This document shows, in pieces, positions 46,095-54,321 of a stretch of 64,000 nt of DNA. The stretch is taken from positions 123,922 through 187,921 of the forward strand of contig JBEKXU010000001.1 of the NCBI GenBank assembly GCA_049511715.1. The letters run 5' to 3'. Position numbers and translations under genes: made by a program. This stretch comes from JBEKHT01 sp049511715 (GTDB lineage: Bacteria; Chloroflexota; Anaerolineae; Anaerolineales; RBG-16-64-43). The notes under the pieces are model-generated. The model did no database searches, was not told the DNA's origin, and saw only the letters and a list, made by a program, of their open reading frames with translations. Positions within the stretch are counted from its first letter, which is position 1; each line of letters starts with the position of its first letter.

Positions 46095-46896
46095 AATGTC
46101 TGCCGTGCCCTGAAGCGCTGCCAATGGGGTATTCCCAGCCTCGATTGCTTCCGTCTCTCGGCAAGAACCGAGCAGATTCTCTGTGAGGTGAAGAATCCCT
46201 TTTCGTATGAGCACGTCGCCCTCATGGGCTTGATCAGCAATCTGGCCTCCCAAGCCTGAAACTCCAAGGGCTCATTGCCCGATCAAGATACCCGGTTCCT
46301 GCCCCAGACCGTCTTCCACCTCGCATCCAGTTTCTGCGCTGGACGGTGGTAGGAGAGGGAGTTAACGCCTCCGCATGAACGCGCCGCTGGGGATTCTGGG
46401 CCCAGTTTGTGGGGAAGAAGCGGGGTTTCCTGTCAGATGGATGCGGTTGGAACCTAGTCCTCAGAAGGGACCGGCAAGCATCAAGTAGTTGCCCAGGATT
46501 CTTGCCTTGTCAAGTCCTCTGGAGAAGCAGTCCGCGAGTCGAGCCCGCGTTTGGAGGATCCGCCGGATCCATCCGTCGGGCGCTTGTCGGTTTTCATGTT
46601 CGGGAACCTAGTAATGACCCTGCGCCGGGCTGGCGGTGTGAGGAATCGAGTCCCATCGGGACCGTTGCTGAGGTCCGGATGGCGCCAATCACGAGCTTTC
46701 CGGCCAAGCAGCAACTGGAATCTTGCAAGCATCGGTTCATACAGGTCTGCAGGGGATGGCCGGAATCCTTGGCAAGGCCAATGCAGGAGAGTGTCGAATT
46801 AGAGGCTGGTGGGTTTTCCTCAGCCCGCTTGCCGTCTTCTCCCTGCCGAGGACTGGGAAGGGGAGATCTTGATTGCGTTGAAACAACAGGACAGAG
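46095..46896. other. 802-bp gap between convergent genes
   Basis: No recognisable gene between the SIS protein gene and glcF. Confidence 0.4.
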
Positions 46897-48207
46897 TCAC
46901 ACGTACGCCAAAGCGACCACCTCGAGGACATGCATGACCCTGGTCTTGCTCTTCGTTTCCCGAACGCCCTTCAGCAGCTGCACTATGCAGCCTGTGTTCG
47001 CGGTCGCCAAGACATCCGGCGCAAGGTCGCGGACATGCTGCATCTTGCGGCGCAGCAAGGTCTCCGCCTCCGCCACGTGAGTCAGGTTGTATGTTCCCGC
47101 ACTGCCGCAGCACCACGTCGACTCCGGCAGTTCCAGAAGTTGCACCCCGGGCACGCATCCTAGCAGGAGCCTCGGCTGGTCCCGTATCCCTTGGGCATGG
47201 ACAAGATGGCAGGGTTCGTCATAGGCCACCTTCATTTCAACCTGCTGGGGGACGCCGCGGAGCGGCAACACCGAGGCAAGCAGTTCGGTGGCGTCGCGGA
47301 CCTTGGCGGCAAACTTGCCTGCTCGGTCCCGATAGCCGGGATCCGCTTCGAGCAGTTGGCCGTATTCCTTGAGCTGTGCGCTGCAACCTGCCGCGTCGGA
47401 CACGATGTAGTCCACGCCGGCCGCCTCAAAGACCTCGATATTGCGCCGAGCCAGCTGGCGTGCAAGGTTCATCTCGCCAAGGTGCCCCGGGAGAGCCCCG
47501 CAACAGACCTGTTCCTGCGGGGCCACAACCTCAAAACCATTCAGTGAAAGCAGTCTGGCCGTGGTTACGGGAACGTTCGCCAGCAGGCTGTTTTCCAGAC
47601 AACCGGTCAGTAAGCCCACCTTTCCTCGGATAGGGGGGACGGCGGCAATTCCACTAGCGAGCTGCTTCTGAGCTGAAGAGCGCGGAACCATAGGTAACAG
47701 ACGTTCCCAGCCACCTATGGGACCCGGGAGAAGCCGGCACAAATTCAGCCTTTGCAGGCCCACGGCTTGGTATACGCGCAGCAGGGGGGCCAGGCGGTCG
47801 GTGAGATTCGGATTGCCCGCCGAGGAGCGAATCAGCCACGCCCTCAGACTGGCCACAAGGGGGGACCGCGTGGATTTGCTCGCCTCCTCGCCTTGCTCTC
47901 GGGCGCGCTCCAGCAGGCTTCCATAGGGAACACCCGCGGGACAAGCCGTTTGACAGGCGAGGCACCCCAAGCAGAGACTCATGGCGCTCACGAATCCCTC
48001 ACCCAAGCCCAGACGCCCTTCGCTGACCGCTCTCATTAGGGCAAGACGCCCGCGCGGGGAGGCCTTTTCATCCCGGTAAATGGAAAAGGTCGGACAGGTG
48101 GGCAAGCACAGTCCACAGCGCATGCAGTGGAAAAGCTCGTCGTAGCTCGGCGCTTCGAGTCCGGGAATGTACCCCCGCATTACGGGCGAGTGGGCCAGGG
48201 AGGTCAT
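46897..48207 (-). CDS. glcF: Glycolate oxidase iron-sulfur subunit GlcF
   Basis: A 436-residue electron-transfer subunit. The N-terminus carries two 4Fe-4S motifs, CMRCGLCLPTCP near residue 28 and CLGCLACQTACPAG near 79. Two CCG domains follow, with EQVCCGALPGHLGE near 235 and ESTWCCGSAGTYNLT near 372. The protein passes electrons from the FAD subunit GlcD to the quinone pool at the membrane. Its ATG shares one base with the glcD stop (TAATG), so the pair is co-translated. Lactate or other 2-hydroxy-acid oxidation is an alternative. A separate GlcE is not present here. Confidence 0.9.
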   Translation of the reverse strand: MTSLAHSPVMRGYIPGLEAPSYDELFHCMRCGLCLPTCPTFSIYRDEKASPRGRLALMRAVSEGRLGLGEGFVSAMSLCLGCLACQTACPAGVPYGSLLERAREQGEEASKSTRSPLVASLRAWLIRSSAGNPNLTDRLAPLLRVYQAVGLQRLNLCRLLPGPIGGWERLLPMVPRSSAQKQLASGIAAVPPIRGKVGLLTGCLENSLLANVPVTTARLLSLNGFEVVAPQEQVCCGALPGHLGEMNLARQLARRNIEVFEAAGVDYIVSDAAGCSAQLKEYGQLLEADPGYRDRAGKFAAKVRDATELLASVLPLRGVPQQVEMKVAYDEPCHLVHAQGIRDQPRLLLGCVPGVQLLELPESTWCCGSAGTYNLTHVAEAETLLRRKMQHVRDLAPDVLATANTGCIVQLLKGVRETKSKTRVMHVLEVVALAYV

Positions 48208-49601
48208 TACAGCTCCAAGACCTTGCCCGGATTGAGGACATTCTTTGGGTCCAGCGCGCGCTTTATTGACTTCATGGTCTCGATCCCCACCGCGCCGACT
48301 TTGCGGGGCAAGACATGCCGCTTCTTCAGGCCCACGCCGTGTTCGCCAGTGATAGTGCCTCCCAGTTCAATCGCGGCCGAGAAGATCTCGTCAAACGCCG
48401 CCTCAACCCGGGCCAACTCCTCGGCGTCGCGGGCATCCGTCATCCCGGTCGGATGAAGATTGCCATCGCCAGCGTGACCGAACAGGGCGATCTCGACCCG
48501 ATGACGTTCCGCGATCTCACGGACCCGCCGGATCATGGTGGGGATCTTGTCGCGCGGGACGGTCACGTCCTCCAGGATGGTGGTCGGTTTTCTCCTGGCC
48601 AGAGCTGAAAGGGTCGCCCGGCGGGCGGTCTTAAGGCTTTCCCCTTCCGCCTGGTCCCGGGCGATCTGGGTACGCTGGCCGCCGTATCTCCCGCAAATTC
48701 GCGAGATGCTTCTGATCTCCTCGTCGAGGCCGGCCTCGGGGCCGTCCACTTCAATGAGGAGCATGGCGGCGGCGTCTGTCGCCAGGCCCAGATGAGCAAA
48801 CTCCTCGATGCTCTGCAGGCAGATTCTGTCCAGGAGCTCGAGCGTGACCGGAATGATCTTGGCCTGGATGATGTCTGCCACCACCTGAGCTGGCGAGTCG
48901 ATCTCGCTGAAGTAGGCAATCATGGTTCGCTGGGACTCGGGAGGAGGCAGCAGGCGCAGGCCGATCTGGGTGATGATGCCGAGGGTTCCCTCGGACCCCA
49001 CGAACAATGAGGTCAGGTTGTACCCGGCGACGTCCTTCTTGCATTCGCTCCCGGTGTTGAGAATATCCCCAGAGGCCAGGACGAGCTGCAGCCCCGTCAC
49101 ATAGTCGCCGGTGACCCCGTATTTGAGTCCGCGCAGGCCGCCCGCGTTGGTTGACACGTTGCCCCCCAGGGTTGAAATCGCCAGGCTCCCGGGATCCGGA
49201 GGATAGAAAAGTCCCACCGCCTCCGCCGCCGAGGCGAATTCTGCCGTGAGCACGCCCGGCTCCGCTCGGGCGGTGAGATTCCCCGCATTGAAGCCAAGGA
49301 TCCGGTTGAGGCGGCTGGTCCCGATGACGACGGCTCCCTGCATTGGAGCTGACCCGCCGCTCAGGCTGGTCCCAGACCCTCTGGGCACCACGGGAATCCC
49401 ACGGTCGCCGGCCAGGCGCACCAATGCAGAGACCTCGCTTGTGGAGCCCGGAAACACGACGGCCAGGGGAGGTTGGTCGCGAGAAGGGGCAGAGGCGTCA
49501 TACCCGTAGACGACCAGGTCCTCGGGAGAGCAATGCACGTTCGGCGGGCCGACGACTGAGCGCAGCGCTTCGAAGATAGTCGAAGTGTTCTTCGTGTTCA
49601 T
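48207..49601 (-). CDS. glcD: Glycolate oxidase FAD subunit GlcD
   Basis: A 464-residue FAD-linked oxidase of the vanillyl-alcohol-oxidase fold. The FAD-binding half has IPVVPRGSGTSLSGGSAPMQ near residue 70, ARAEPGVLTAEFASAA and LFYPPDPGSLAISTLGGNVS near 135, NAGGLRGLKYGVTGDYV and LFVGSEGTLGIITQIGLRLL. The C-terminal half has VEIALFGHAGDGNLHPTGMT near 372, ELGGTITGEHGVGLKKRHVL and the terminal IKRALDPKNVLNPGKVLEL. It oxidises glycolate or a related 2-hydroxy acid. The frame opens upstream, but ATG 49601 starts the family N-terminus. Expression may be governed by the palindrome at 49845. Confidence 0.92.
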   Translation of the reverse strand: MNTKNTSTIFEALRSVVGPPNVHCSPEDLVVYGYDASAPSRDQPPLAVVFPGSTSEVSALVRLAGDRGIPVVPRGSGTSLSGGSAPMQGAVVIGTSRLNRILGFNAGNLTARAEPGVLTAEFASAAEAVGLFYPPDPGSLAISTLGGNVSTNAGGLRGLKYGVTGDYVTGLQLVLASGDILNTGSECKKDVAGYNLTSLFVGSEGTLGIITQIGLRLLPPPESQRTMIAYFSEIDSPAQVVADIIQAKIIPVTLELLDRICLQSIEEFAHLGLATDAAAMLLIEVDGPEAGLDEEIRSISRICGRYGGQRTQIARDQAEGESLKTARRATLSALARRKPTTILEDVTVPRDKIPTMIRRVREIAERHRVEIALFGHAGDGNLHPTGMTDARDAEELARVEAAFDEIFSAAIELGGTITGEHGVGLKKRHVLPRKVGAVGIETMKSIKRALDPKNVLNPGKVLEL

Positions 49602-49844
49602 GTGGGTACTCTTTCTCGAGGTCCTGGCATCCTCAGCGCAGGAGTTGCCCAGCTCCCGGTCGGCGGGACCGTCTCTGAAATGGACGCTTTTTGGGCAAAT
49701 TGTGGCGGGTTGGCGCACCGCTCCCAGACTGAGGGGAGGATACCCCAAGGGGTGCGATCGGCGTGCCAGCGGAAACGCACGAGTGCCGCGTGCGCCCGGC
49801 CGCTATTTCTCCGCAGATTGCCTGAAGGTCAAGCGTCCCCAAGA

Positions 49845-49863
49845 CTAGTTCCATACGAACTAG
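49845..49863. promoter_or_regulatory. Palindrome in the glcD/yhfZ intergenic region, possible operator
   Basis: CTAGTTC-CATAC-GAACTAG is a perfect 7-bp inverted repeat with a 5-bp spacer. It lies 244 bp upstream of glcD and about 165 bp upstream of the yhfZ promoter start point, next to a minus-strand TTGACC (49832-49827) that could be a -35 element. Palindromes of this size suit a dimeric GntR-type regulator, and the YhfZ-like protein is encoded next door. Seen directly; the function is inferred. Confidence 0.45.
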
Positions 49864-49993
49864 CAACCCATACTGCCGTCCTGTCAAGGCAAGCCCGTCG
49901 CCGCCACTCCGGAGTGGCGCGTCCTTGCACGGCAGAATACGACACAAAGAGTGGAGTTCAAGGGCCTGCTCTTGCCCCAGGGGATGAATGTCA

Positions 49994-50022
49994 TTGACAG
50001 CCCAAACTACCAGTGCTAGATT
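49994..50022 (+). promoter_or_regulatory. Sigma-70-type promoter of the yhf-like operon
   Basis: TTGACA at 49994-49999 (perfect), a 17-bp spacer, and TAGATT at 50017-50022 (4 of 6). Transcription would start near 50029. This places the first gene's true start downstream of 50029, excluding ATG 49988. Confidence 0.6.
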
Positions 50023-50062
50023 GTACATAATTCTGAATATTGATTCAACCCCTGGTGGACTG

Positions 50063-51004
50063 GTGGCAAGGGAGTTCTCTTTCCCGCTTGTTTCGCGGCA
50101 AGGCATCGCGGCGGTCAAGCTCGCCGGAGTCCTGGCAACGCAGCAGCCTGGCGATCGCCTGCAGCCTGTTCGAGAGTACGCGCAGAAGTTCGGCGCCGGG
50201 GTCGGCACCATGCATGGGGCGCTTGCGTACCTGGAGCGGAGCGGAGCGGTCAAGCTTGACCGGCGGGGGCACCTTGGCACGTTCATCCGCGAAATCAACT
50301 ATCCGCTGCTCTGGCGCCTTTCGGGTCAGAACTACATTCTGGGCGGCATGCCGCTGCCGTATTCGCGAAGGCTGGAGGGCCTTGCAACCGGCCTCCACGA
50401 GGCCTTCGAGCAGGCTGGTATGGCCCTGAACCTGGTCTACAGCCGCGGCGCCCTGAACCGGCTTCAGGCCCTCTCGATGGAGAAACTGGATTTTGTCGTC
50501 TTGTCACGATTTGCCTGCCGCAATGCCCGTCAGCGTGGCATGGCCATCGAAGAAGTACTCAGCCTGGGTGTGGGGGCGTACGTGGGCCAGCACATCATTC
50601 TCCTGGCCGATCACGACCGAGAGGGAATCGAGGCAGGGATGAGGGTCGGAATCGACACCGCCTCCATTGACCAGGTCCTGCTGGCCAAGGAAGCCTGCCT
50701 CGGTAAGGATGTGAAGTACGTCGAAATCAGCTACATGAACCTGATGGAGGCCATGGAAAAGGGACAGATCGATGCCACCATTTGGAACGGGGATGATTTC
50801 TACGCCTCGTATCGGCCCTTCAAGGCTCTGCCGCTGGTTCCGTCCAACGCGACGGACCATTCCCAGGAAGACACGGAAGCGGTGATCGTCGTAGGGCAGG
50901 GGAATCTTCTCGTTCTTCCCACCCTGCGTTCCATTATCAACAAGGAATTCGTGTGCGAGATCCAAAGACAGGTGATGGACAATGAGCGCATGCCCACCTA
51001 CTGA
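50063..51004 (+). CDS. yhfZ: YhfZ-like transcriptional regulator
   Basis: A 313-residue regulator from GTG 50063. The N-terminal winged helix resembles the GntR-like domain of YhfZ: VLATQQPGDRLQPVREYAQK, then VGTMHGALAYLERSGAVKLD and RRGHLGTFIRE. From about residue 85 a periplasmic-binding-protein-like fold follows (YILGGMPLPYSRRLEGLATG, QALSMEKLDFVVLSRFA and GQIDATIWNGDDFYASYRP), probably the effector-binding domain. E. coli YhfZ is about 300 residues. ATG 49988 would add 25 residues but lies upstream of the promoter, so the later GTG is preferred. It probably senses the operon's substrate. Confidence 0.8.
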   Translation: MAREFSFPLVSRQGIAAVKLAGVLATQQPGDRLQPVREYAQKFGAGVGTMHGALAYLERSGAVKLDRRGHLGTFIREINYPLLWRLSGQNYILGGMPLPYSRRLEGLATGLHEAFEQAGMALNLVYSRGALNRLQALSMEKLDFVVLSRFACRNARQRGMAIEEVLSLGVGAYVGQHIILLADHDREGIEAGMRVGIDTASIDQVLLAKEACLGKDVKYVEISYMNLMEAMEKGQIDATIWNGDDFYASYRPFKALPLVPSNATDHSQEDTEAVIVVGQGNLLVLPTLRSIINKEFVCEIQRQVMDNERMPTY

Positions 51005-51029
51005 CCCGCCGGCGGCCTGGAGCTAGCGC

Positions 51030-52667
51030 TTGGCGCCCCCTTTCGATCTCGACCTGGTCCTTCGTAATGGAACCCTGTATGACGGGAGCGGGGCCGAGCC
51101 GAGAGACGGAGATGTGGGGGTAAGGGGGGACCGGATTGCGGCCATCGGGAAACTTGAGGGGCGCGGGCAGCTGGAGATCGATGCGGCAGGGCTGGCGGTG
51201 GCGCCTGGCTTTATCAATATGCTGAGCTGGGCCAACGAGTCGCTGATTGCGGACGGTCGATCCCAGAGCGACATCCGCCAGGGAGTAACCCTCGAAGTCC
51301 TGGGCGAAGGGATTTCGATGGGGCCGCTCAGCGAGGCGCTAAGACAGGAGAGGGCCAGGGAGCAGGGCGACATCCGGTACGACATTGGCTGGACTACGCT
51401 GGGCGAATACCTTGATGATCTGGCCGGGCGGGGGATTTCTCCCAATGTCGGTTCCTTCGTCGGCGCAACGACCATCCGCGTCCATGTCCTGGGGCATGCC
51501 GATCGTCCGCCGAATCTCGAGGAACTGGGCCGGATGCGGCGGCTGGTGAGCCAGGCGATGCAGGAGGGCGCGCTTGGGATTTCCTCCGCGTTGGGTTATG
51601 TCCCCGGCTGCTATGCCACGACAGAGGAGCTGGTCTCGCTGGCCCAGGTCGCAGCCGAATATGGCGGGCTGTACCTTTCGCATCTCCGTAGCGAAGGCCC
51701 ACAGCTTCTGGAAGCGGTCGACGAGCTCATTGCGATCGCCGCTCGAGCCGCCATCGGGGCGGAAATCTACCACTTGAAGGCCTCGGGCAAGCAGAACTGG
51801 CCCAAGCTCGGTCCGGCCATCGAAAAGATCACGGCTGCACGAGAACAGGGGCTTCGGGTTTCCGCGAACATGTACCCCTACAGCGCCCTCTCGACCAGTT
51901 TCGAGGCGGCGATGCCTCCCTGGGTGCAGGAAGGCGGGATCGATGCCTGGGTCGAGCGACTCCGGGATCCGGACCTTCGGGCCCGTGTGAGGCGGGAAGT
52001 TTCCCATCCCGGCAATGGCTGGGACAACACTTACCTAGCAGCCGGATCCCCGGAGAACATCATCGCCGTGGGTTTCAAGAACCGGGAGTTGAAGCCGCTG
52101 AGTGGAAAGACGCTTGCGGAAATATCGGCGTTGCGCGGGACAACGCCCGAGGAAACGATGATGGATCTCGTGGTCGAAGATCACAGCGGTCTGGAGGTGG
52201 TTTTCAAAACCGTTTCGGAAGACAACCTGCGCCAGGAAATCAGGATGCCCTGGATCAGTTTTGGATCGGACAGCCCCTCCCTGGCTCCCGAAGGGGTTTT
52301 CCTGCAGTCGAGTATCCATCCCCGGGCCTACGGGACCTTCGCGCGCCTGCTCGGCAGATTCGTCCGCGAGGAGGGGCTGATCCCGCTCCGCGAAGCGGTC
52401 CAGCGGCTTTCTTCGCTCCCGGCCGGGAACCTTCACCTTGATCGCCGCGGCTTGCTCGCGCCGGGCTATTTCGCCGACATCGTGGTCTTCGATCCTGAAA
52501 CGATCCAGGATCATGCAACCTTCGACGATCCGCACCGGTATTCGACCGGGGTTCACCACGTTGTGGTGAATGGGCAGCTGGTATTGCGGGACGGGGAACA
52601 CACGGGCGCCCTCCCTGGGCGGGTAGTCCGAGGACCAGGGCGCAGGCGGAGCGAGGCGGTTGCCTGA
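51030..52667 (+). CDS. D-aminoacylase-like amidohydrolase without the canonical HxH/Cys metal site
   Basis: A 545-residue protein of the N-acyl-D-amino-acid deacylase group from TTG 51030. The beta-sandwich strands NGTLYDGSGAEPRDGDVGVR and the barrel start VAPGFINMLSWANESLIADG lead into RSQSDIRQGVTLEVLGEG. Active D-aminoacylases have xDxHTH where INMLSW stands, and GNCG with a zinc-bound cysteine where GEGISMG stands. YLSHLRSEGPQLLEAVDELI near residue 215, AEIYHLKASGKQNWPK and WISFGSDSPSLAPEG near 405 retain the other conserved parts. It could use a single metal or have another activity. It follows yhfZ by 25 bp. Confidence 0.8.
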   Translation: MAPPFDLDLVLRNGTLYDGSGAEPRDGDVGVRGDRIAAIGKLEGRGQLEIDAAGLAVAPGFINMLSWANESLIADGRSQSDIRQGVTLEVLGEGISMGPLSEALRQERAREQGDIRYDIGWTTLGEYLDDLAGRGISPNVGSFVGATTIRVHVLGHADRPPNLEELGRMRRLVSQAMQEGALGISSALGYVPGCYATTEELVSLAQVAAEYGGLYLSHLRSEGPQLLEAVDELIAIAARAAIGAEIYHLKASGKQNWPKLGPAIEKITAAREQGLRVSANMYPYSALSTSFEAAMPPWVQEGGIDAWVERLRDPDLRARVRREVSHPGNGWDNTYLAAGSPENIIAVGFKNRELKPLSGKTLAEISALRGTTPEETMMDLVVEDHSGLEVVFKTVSEDNLRQEIRMPWISFGSDSPSLAPEGVFLQSSIHPRAYGTFARLLGRFVREEGLIPLREAVQRLSSLPAGNLHLDRRGLLAPGYFADIVVFDPETIQDHATFDDPHRYSTGVHHVVVNGQLVLRDGEHTGALPGRVVRGPGRRRSEAVA

Positions 52668-52718
52668 CAGGGGACCGCGCGAACGACCACAGGGAACGGC
52701 GGTCCGGATCATGGGGTC

Positions 52719-53906
52719 ATGAACGCAGCGATTCTGGAGCAAGCCCGGGAGCTCGAGCCGCGGCTGGTTGAAATCCGCCAGACGATCCACCGCCATCCGG
52801 AGCTGGGTTTTGCTGAGCACCGGACAGCCGCTCTTGTGGCCGAGACGCTGAACTCGCTGGGCATCGAGGTGCGGGCCGGGGTGGGCAGGACCGGAGTCGT
52901 TGGACAAGTGGGCCGTGGGGTTCCCGTGGTTGTCCTGCGGGCGGACATGGATGCGCTGCCCATTCAGGAACAGAATTCCGTCGAGTACGCCTCCGAGGTC
53001 CCGGGGGTTATGCACGCCTGCGGCCACGACGTCCACACCGCGTGCCTTCTGGGCGCGGCGATGCTCCTGAAGGATTCGCATCCGGACGGCCGCGTGCGCT
53101 TTCTTTTCCAGCCCTCTGAGGAGGGGATGGACGAGGAGGGCAAGAGCGGAGCGACGCGCATGATCGAGGACCGTGCGCTCGATGATGCGGAAGCCGTATT
53201 CGCCACGCACGTGGACACCCAGTACGAGTCGGGGACGGTGGCGTGCTCGCCCGGCTACGTGATGGCATCGCTGGACAATTTCCGGATTGTCATTCTCGGG
53301 CGCGGGGCGCACGGCGCCCAGGCCCACCTGGGGATCGACGCGATCCTCCTGGCGTCGCAGGTGGTGAGCGCACTGCACACGATTGTCTCGCGTCGAATAC
53401 CGGCCCTGGACAGCGCCGTGATCTCCGTCGGCACGATCCAGGGTGGAACCAAAGAGAACATTCTGGCCACGGAAGTGGAGCTGCGCGGCACGGTTCGGAG
53501 TTTCGATCCTCATGTGCGCGAGACTGTCTTCGAGGAGATCCGCCGGGCCTGCGGGATCGCCAGGGTCCTGGGAGGAGACTATCAGCTCACTCTGCAGGAG
53601 GGCTATCCAGCCCTCCGGAACGACCTAAATCTGGCGGTCTTTGCCCATGATGTCGCCGCCCAGTTGGTCGGCGAGGGGGCGACCCGGGAGCTCAAGCCGG
53701 AAATGGGGTCGGAGGATTTCAGTTTCTACACCCGGAAGGCCCCCGGATGCTACTTGGTGCTCGGCGCCCGGCCGCCCGGTCAGCCCATGAGGCCTCTCCA
53801 TCAAGCGGGATTCGACGTTGACGAATCGATCTTGCCCCTGGGAGCAGCCCTGATGGCGGAGCTTGCCCGGCGCTATTTGGAAGAGCGGCCGCTGAAGAAA
53901 GGCTGA
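52719..53906 (+). CDS. M20D amidohydrolase (hippurate/N-acyl-amino-acid hydrolase-like)
   Basis: A 395-residue metallo-amidohydrolase cleaving N-acyl groups from amino acids. IRQTIHRHPELGFAEHRTAA near residue 22, VVLRADMDALPIQEQNS near 75, VMHACGHDVHTACLLGAAML near 102 with the metal Cys and His residues, FLFQPSEEGMDEEG near 134, the dimerisation block ILGRGAHGAQAHLGIDAILL near 194 and EMGSEDFSFYTRKAPGCYLV near 327 are all intact, so it should be active. Within the yhf-like operon it could deacylate the imported compound. ATG 52719 begins 52 bp after the previous gene. The exact acyl group is unknown. Confidence 0.9.
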   Translation: MNAAILEQARELEPRLVEIRQTIHRHPELGFAEHRTAALVAETLNSLGIEVRAGVGRTGVVGQVGRGVPVVVLRADMDALPIQEQNSVEYASEVPGVMHACGHDVHTACLLGAAMLLKDSHPDGRVRFLFQPSEEGMDEEGKSGATRMIEDRALDDAEAVFATHVDTQYESGTVACSPGYVMASLDNFRIVILGRGAHGAQAHLGIDAILLASQVVSALHTIVSRRIPALDSAVISVGTIQGGTKENILATEVELRGTVRSFDPHVRETVFEEIRRACGIARVLGGDYQLTLQEGYPALRNDLNLAVFAHDVAAQLVGEGATRELKPEMGSEDFSFYTRKAPGCYLVLGARPPGQPMRPLHQAGFDVDESILPLGAALMAELARRYLEERPLKKG

Positions 53907-53933
53907 AGAGGTCAGGGGTCGCGGAGACGAATC

Positions 53934-54311
53934 ATGGCGTTTGAGGAGCGCTTCGACCTGCTGGTCGAGAGCGGACAGGCCAACGAGCAATCCGTGGCGG
54001 CCACGAAGAAAGCCCTCCAAATGGTCGAGCGGCACTATGGAATTCGGGTCACGGAGGAATTGGGCGCCTCCCTGGTGAACCACATGGCCACCACACTCAA
54101 GCGGCTGATGGAGGGCAAAACGCTGACCGGGCTGCCGGATTCGGCCTGGGAAGAACTGAGCCATTTCCCCGAGGAGTGCGCGCTCGCGGCATCCATTGTT
54201 TCCGAGGTGGAAAGAGCTCTGAACTTGTCGGTGGATCATGACGAGATGGGCTTTATCGCGGTCCATCTCTGCAAGATCCGGATCGAATCGCAGCCTAAGG
54301 GTGGCGCGTAG
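53934..54311 (+). CDS. yhfY: Free-standing PRD protein, YhfY-like
   Basis: A 125-residue protein consisting of one PTS-regulation domain. It has a helical bundle with VERHYGIRVTEELGASLVNH, then MATTLKRLMEG and NLSVDHDEMGFIAVHLCKIR. PRD histidines are normally phosphorylated by HPr or EII components, and His residues at about 36, 50 and 108-115 are candidates. There is no DNA-binding domain. It lies between the M20 hydrolase and Php genes, as YhfY accompanies Php in E. coli. With ptsH-ptsI at 28729-30710 and no EII in view, the PRD may read PTS phosphorylation state for this operon. Confidence 0.82.
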   Translation: MAFEERFDLLVESGQANEQSVAATKKALQMVERHYGIRVTEELGASLVNHMATTLKRLMEGKTLTGLPDSAWEELSHFPEECALAASIVSEVERALNLSVDHDEMGFIAVHLCKIRIESQPKGGA

Positions 54312-54321
54312 GGATTTGGCG

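Noticed and set aside
49988..50062. ATG 49988 as the yhfZ start
   Set aside because: A good promoter lies just inside this start (49994-50022), so the codons would not be in the transcript, and E. coli YhfZ is about 300 residues, matching the later GTG.
52035..53513. A 492-codon minus-strand frame
   Set aside because: Antisense to the D-aminoacylase-like and M20 genes, both of which have clear motifs.
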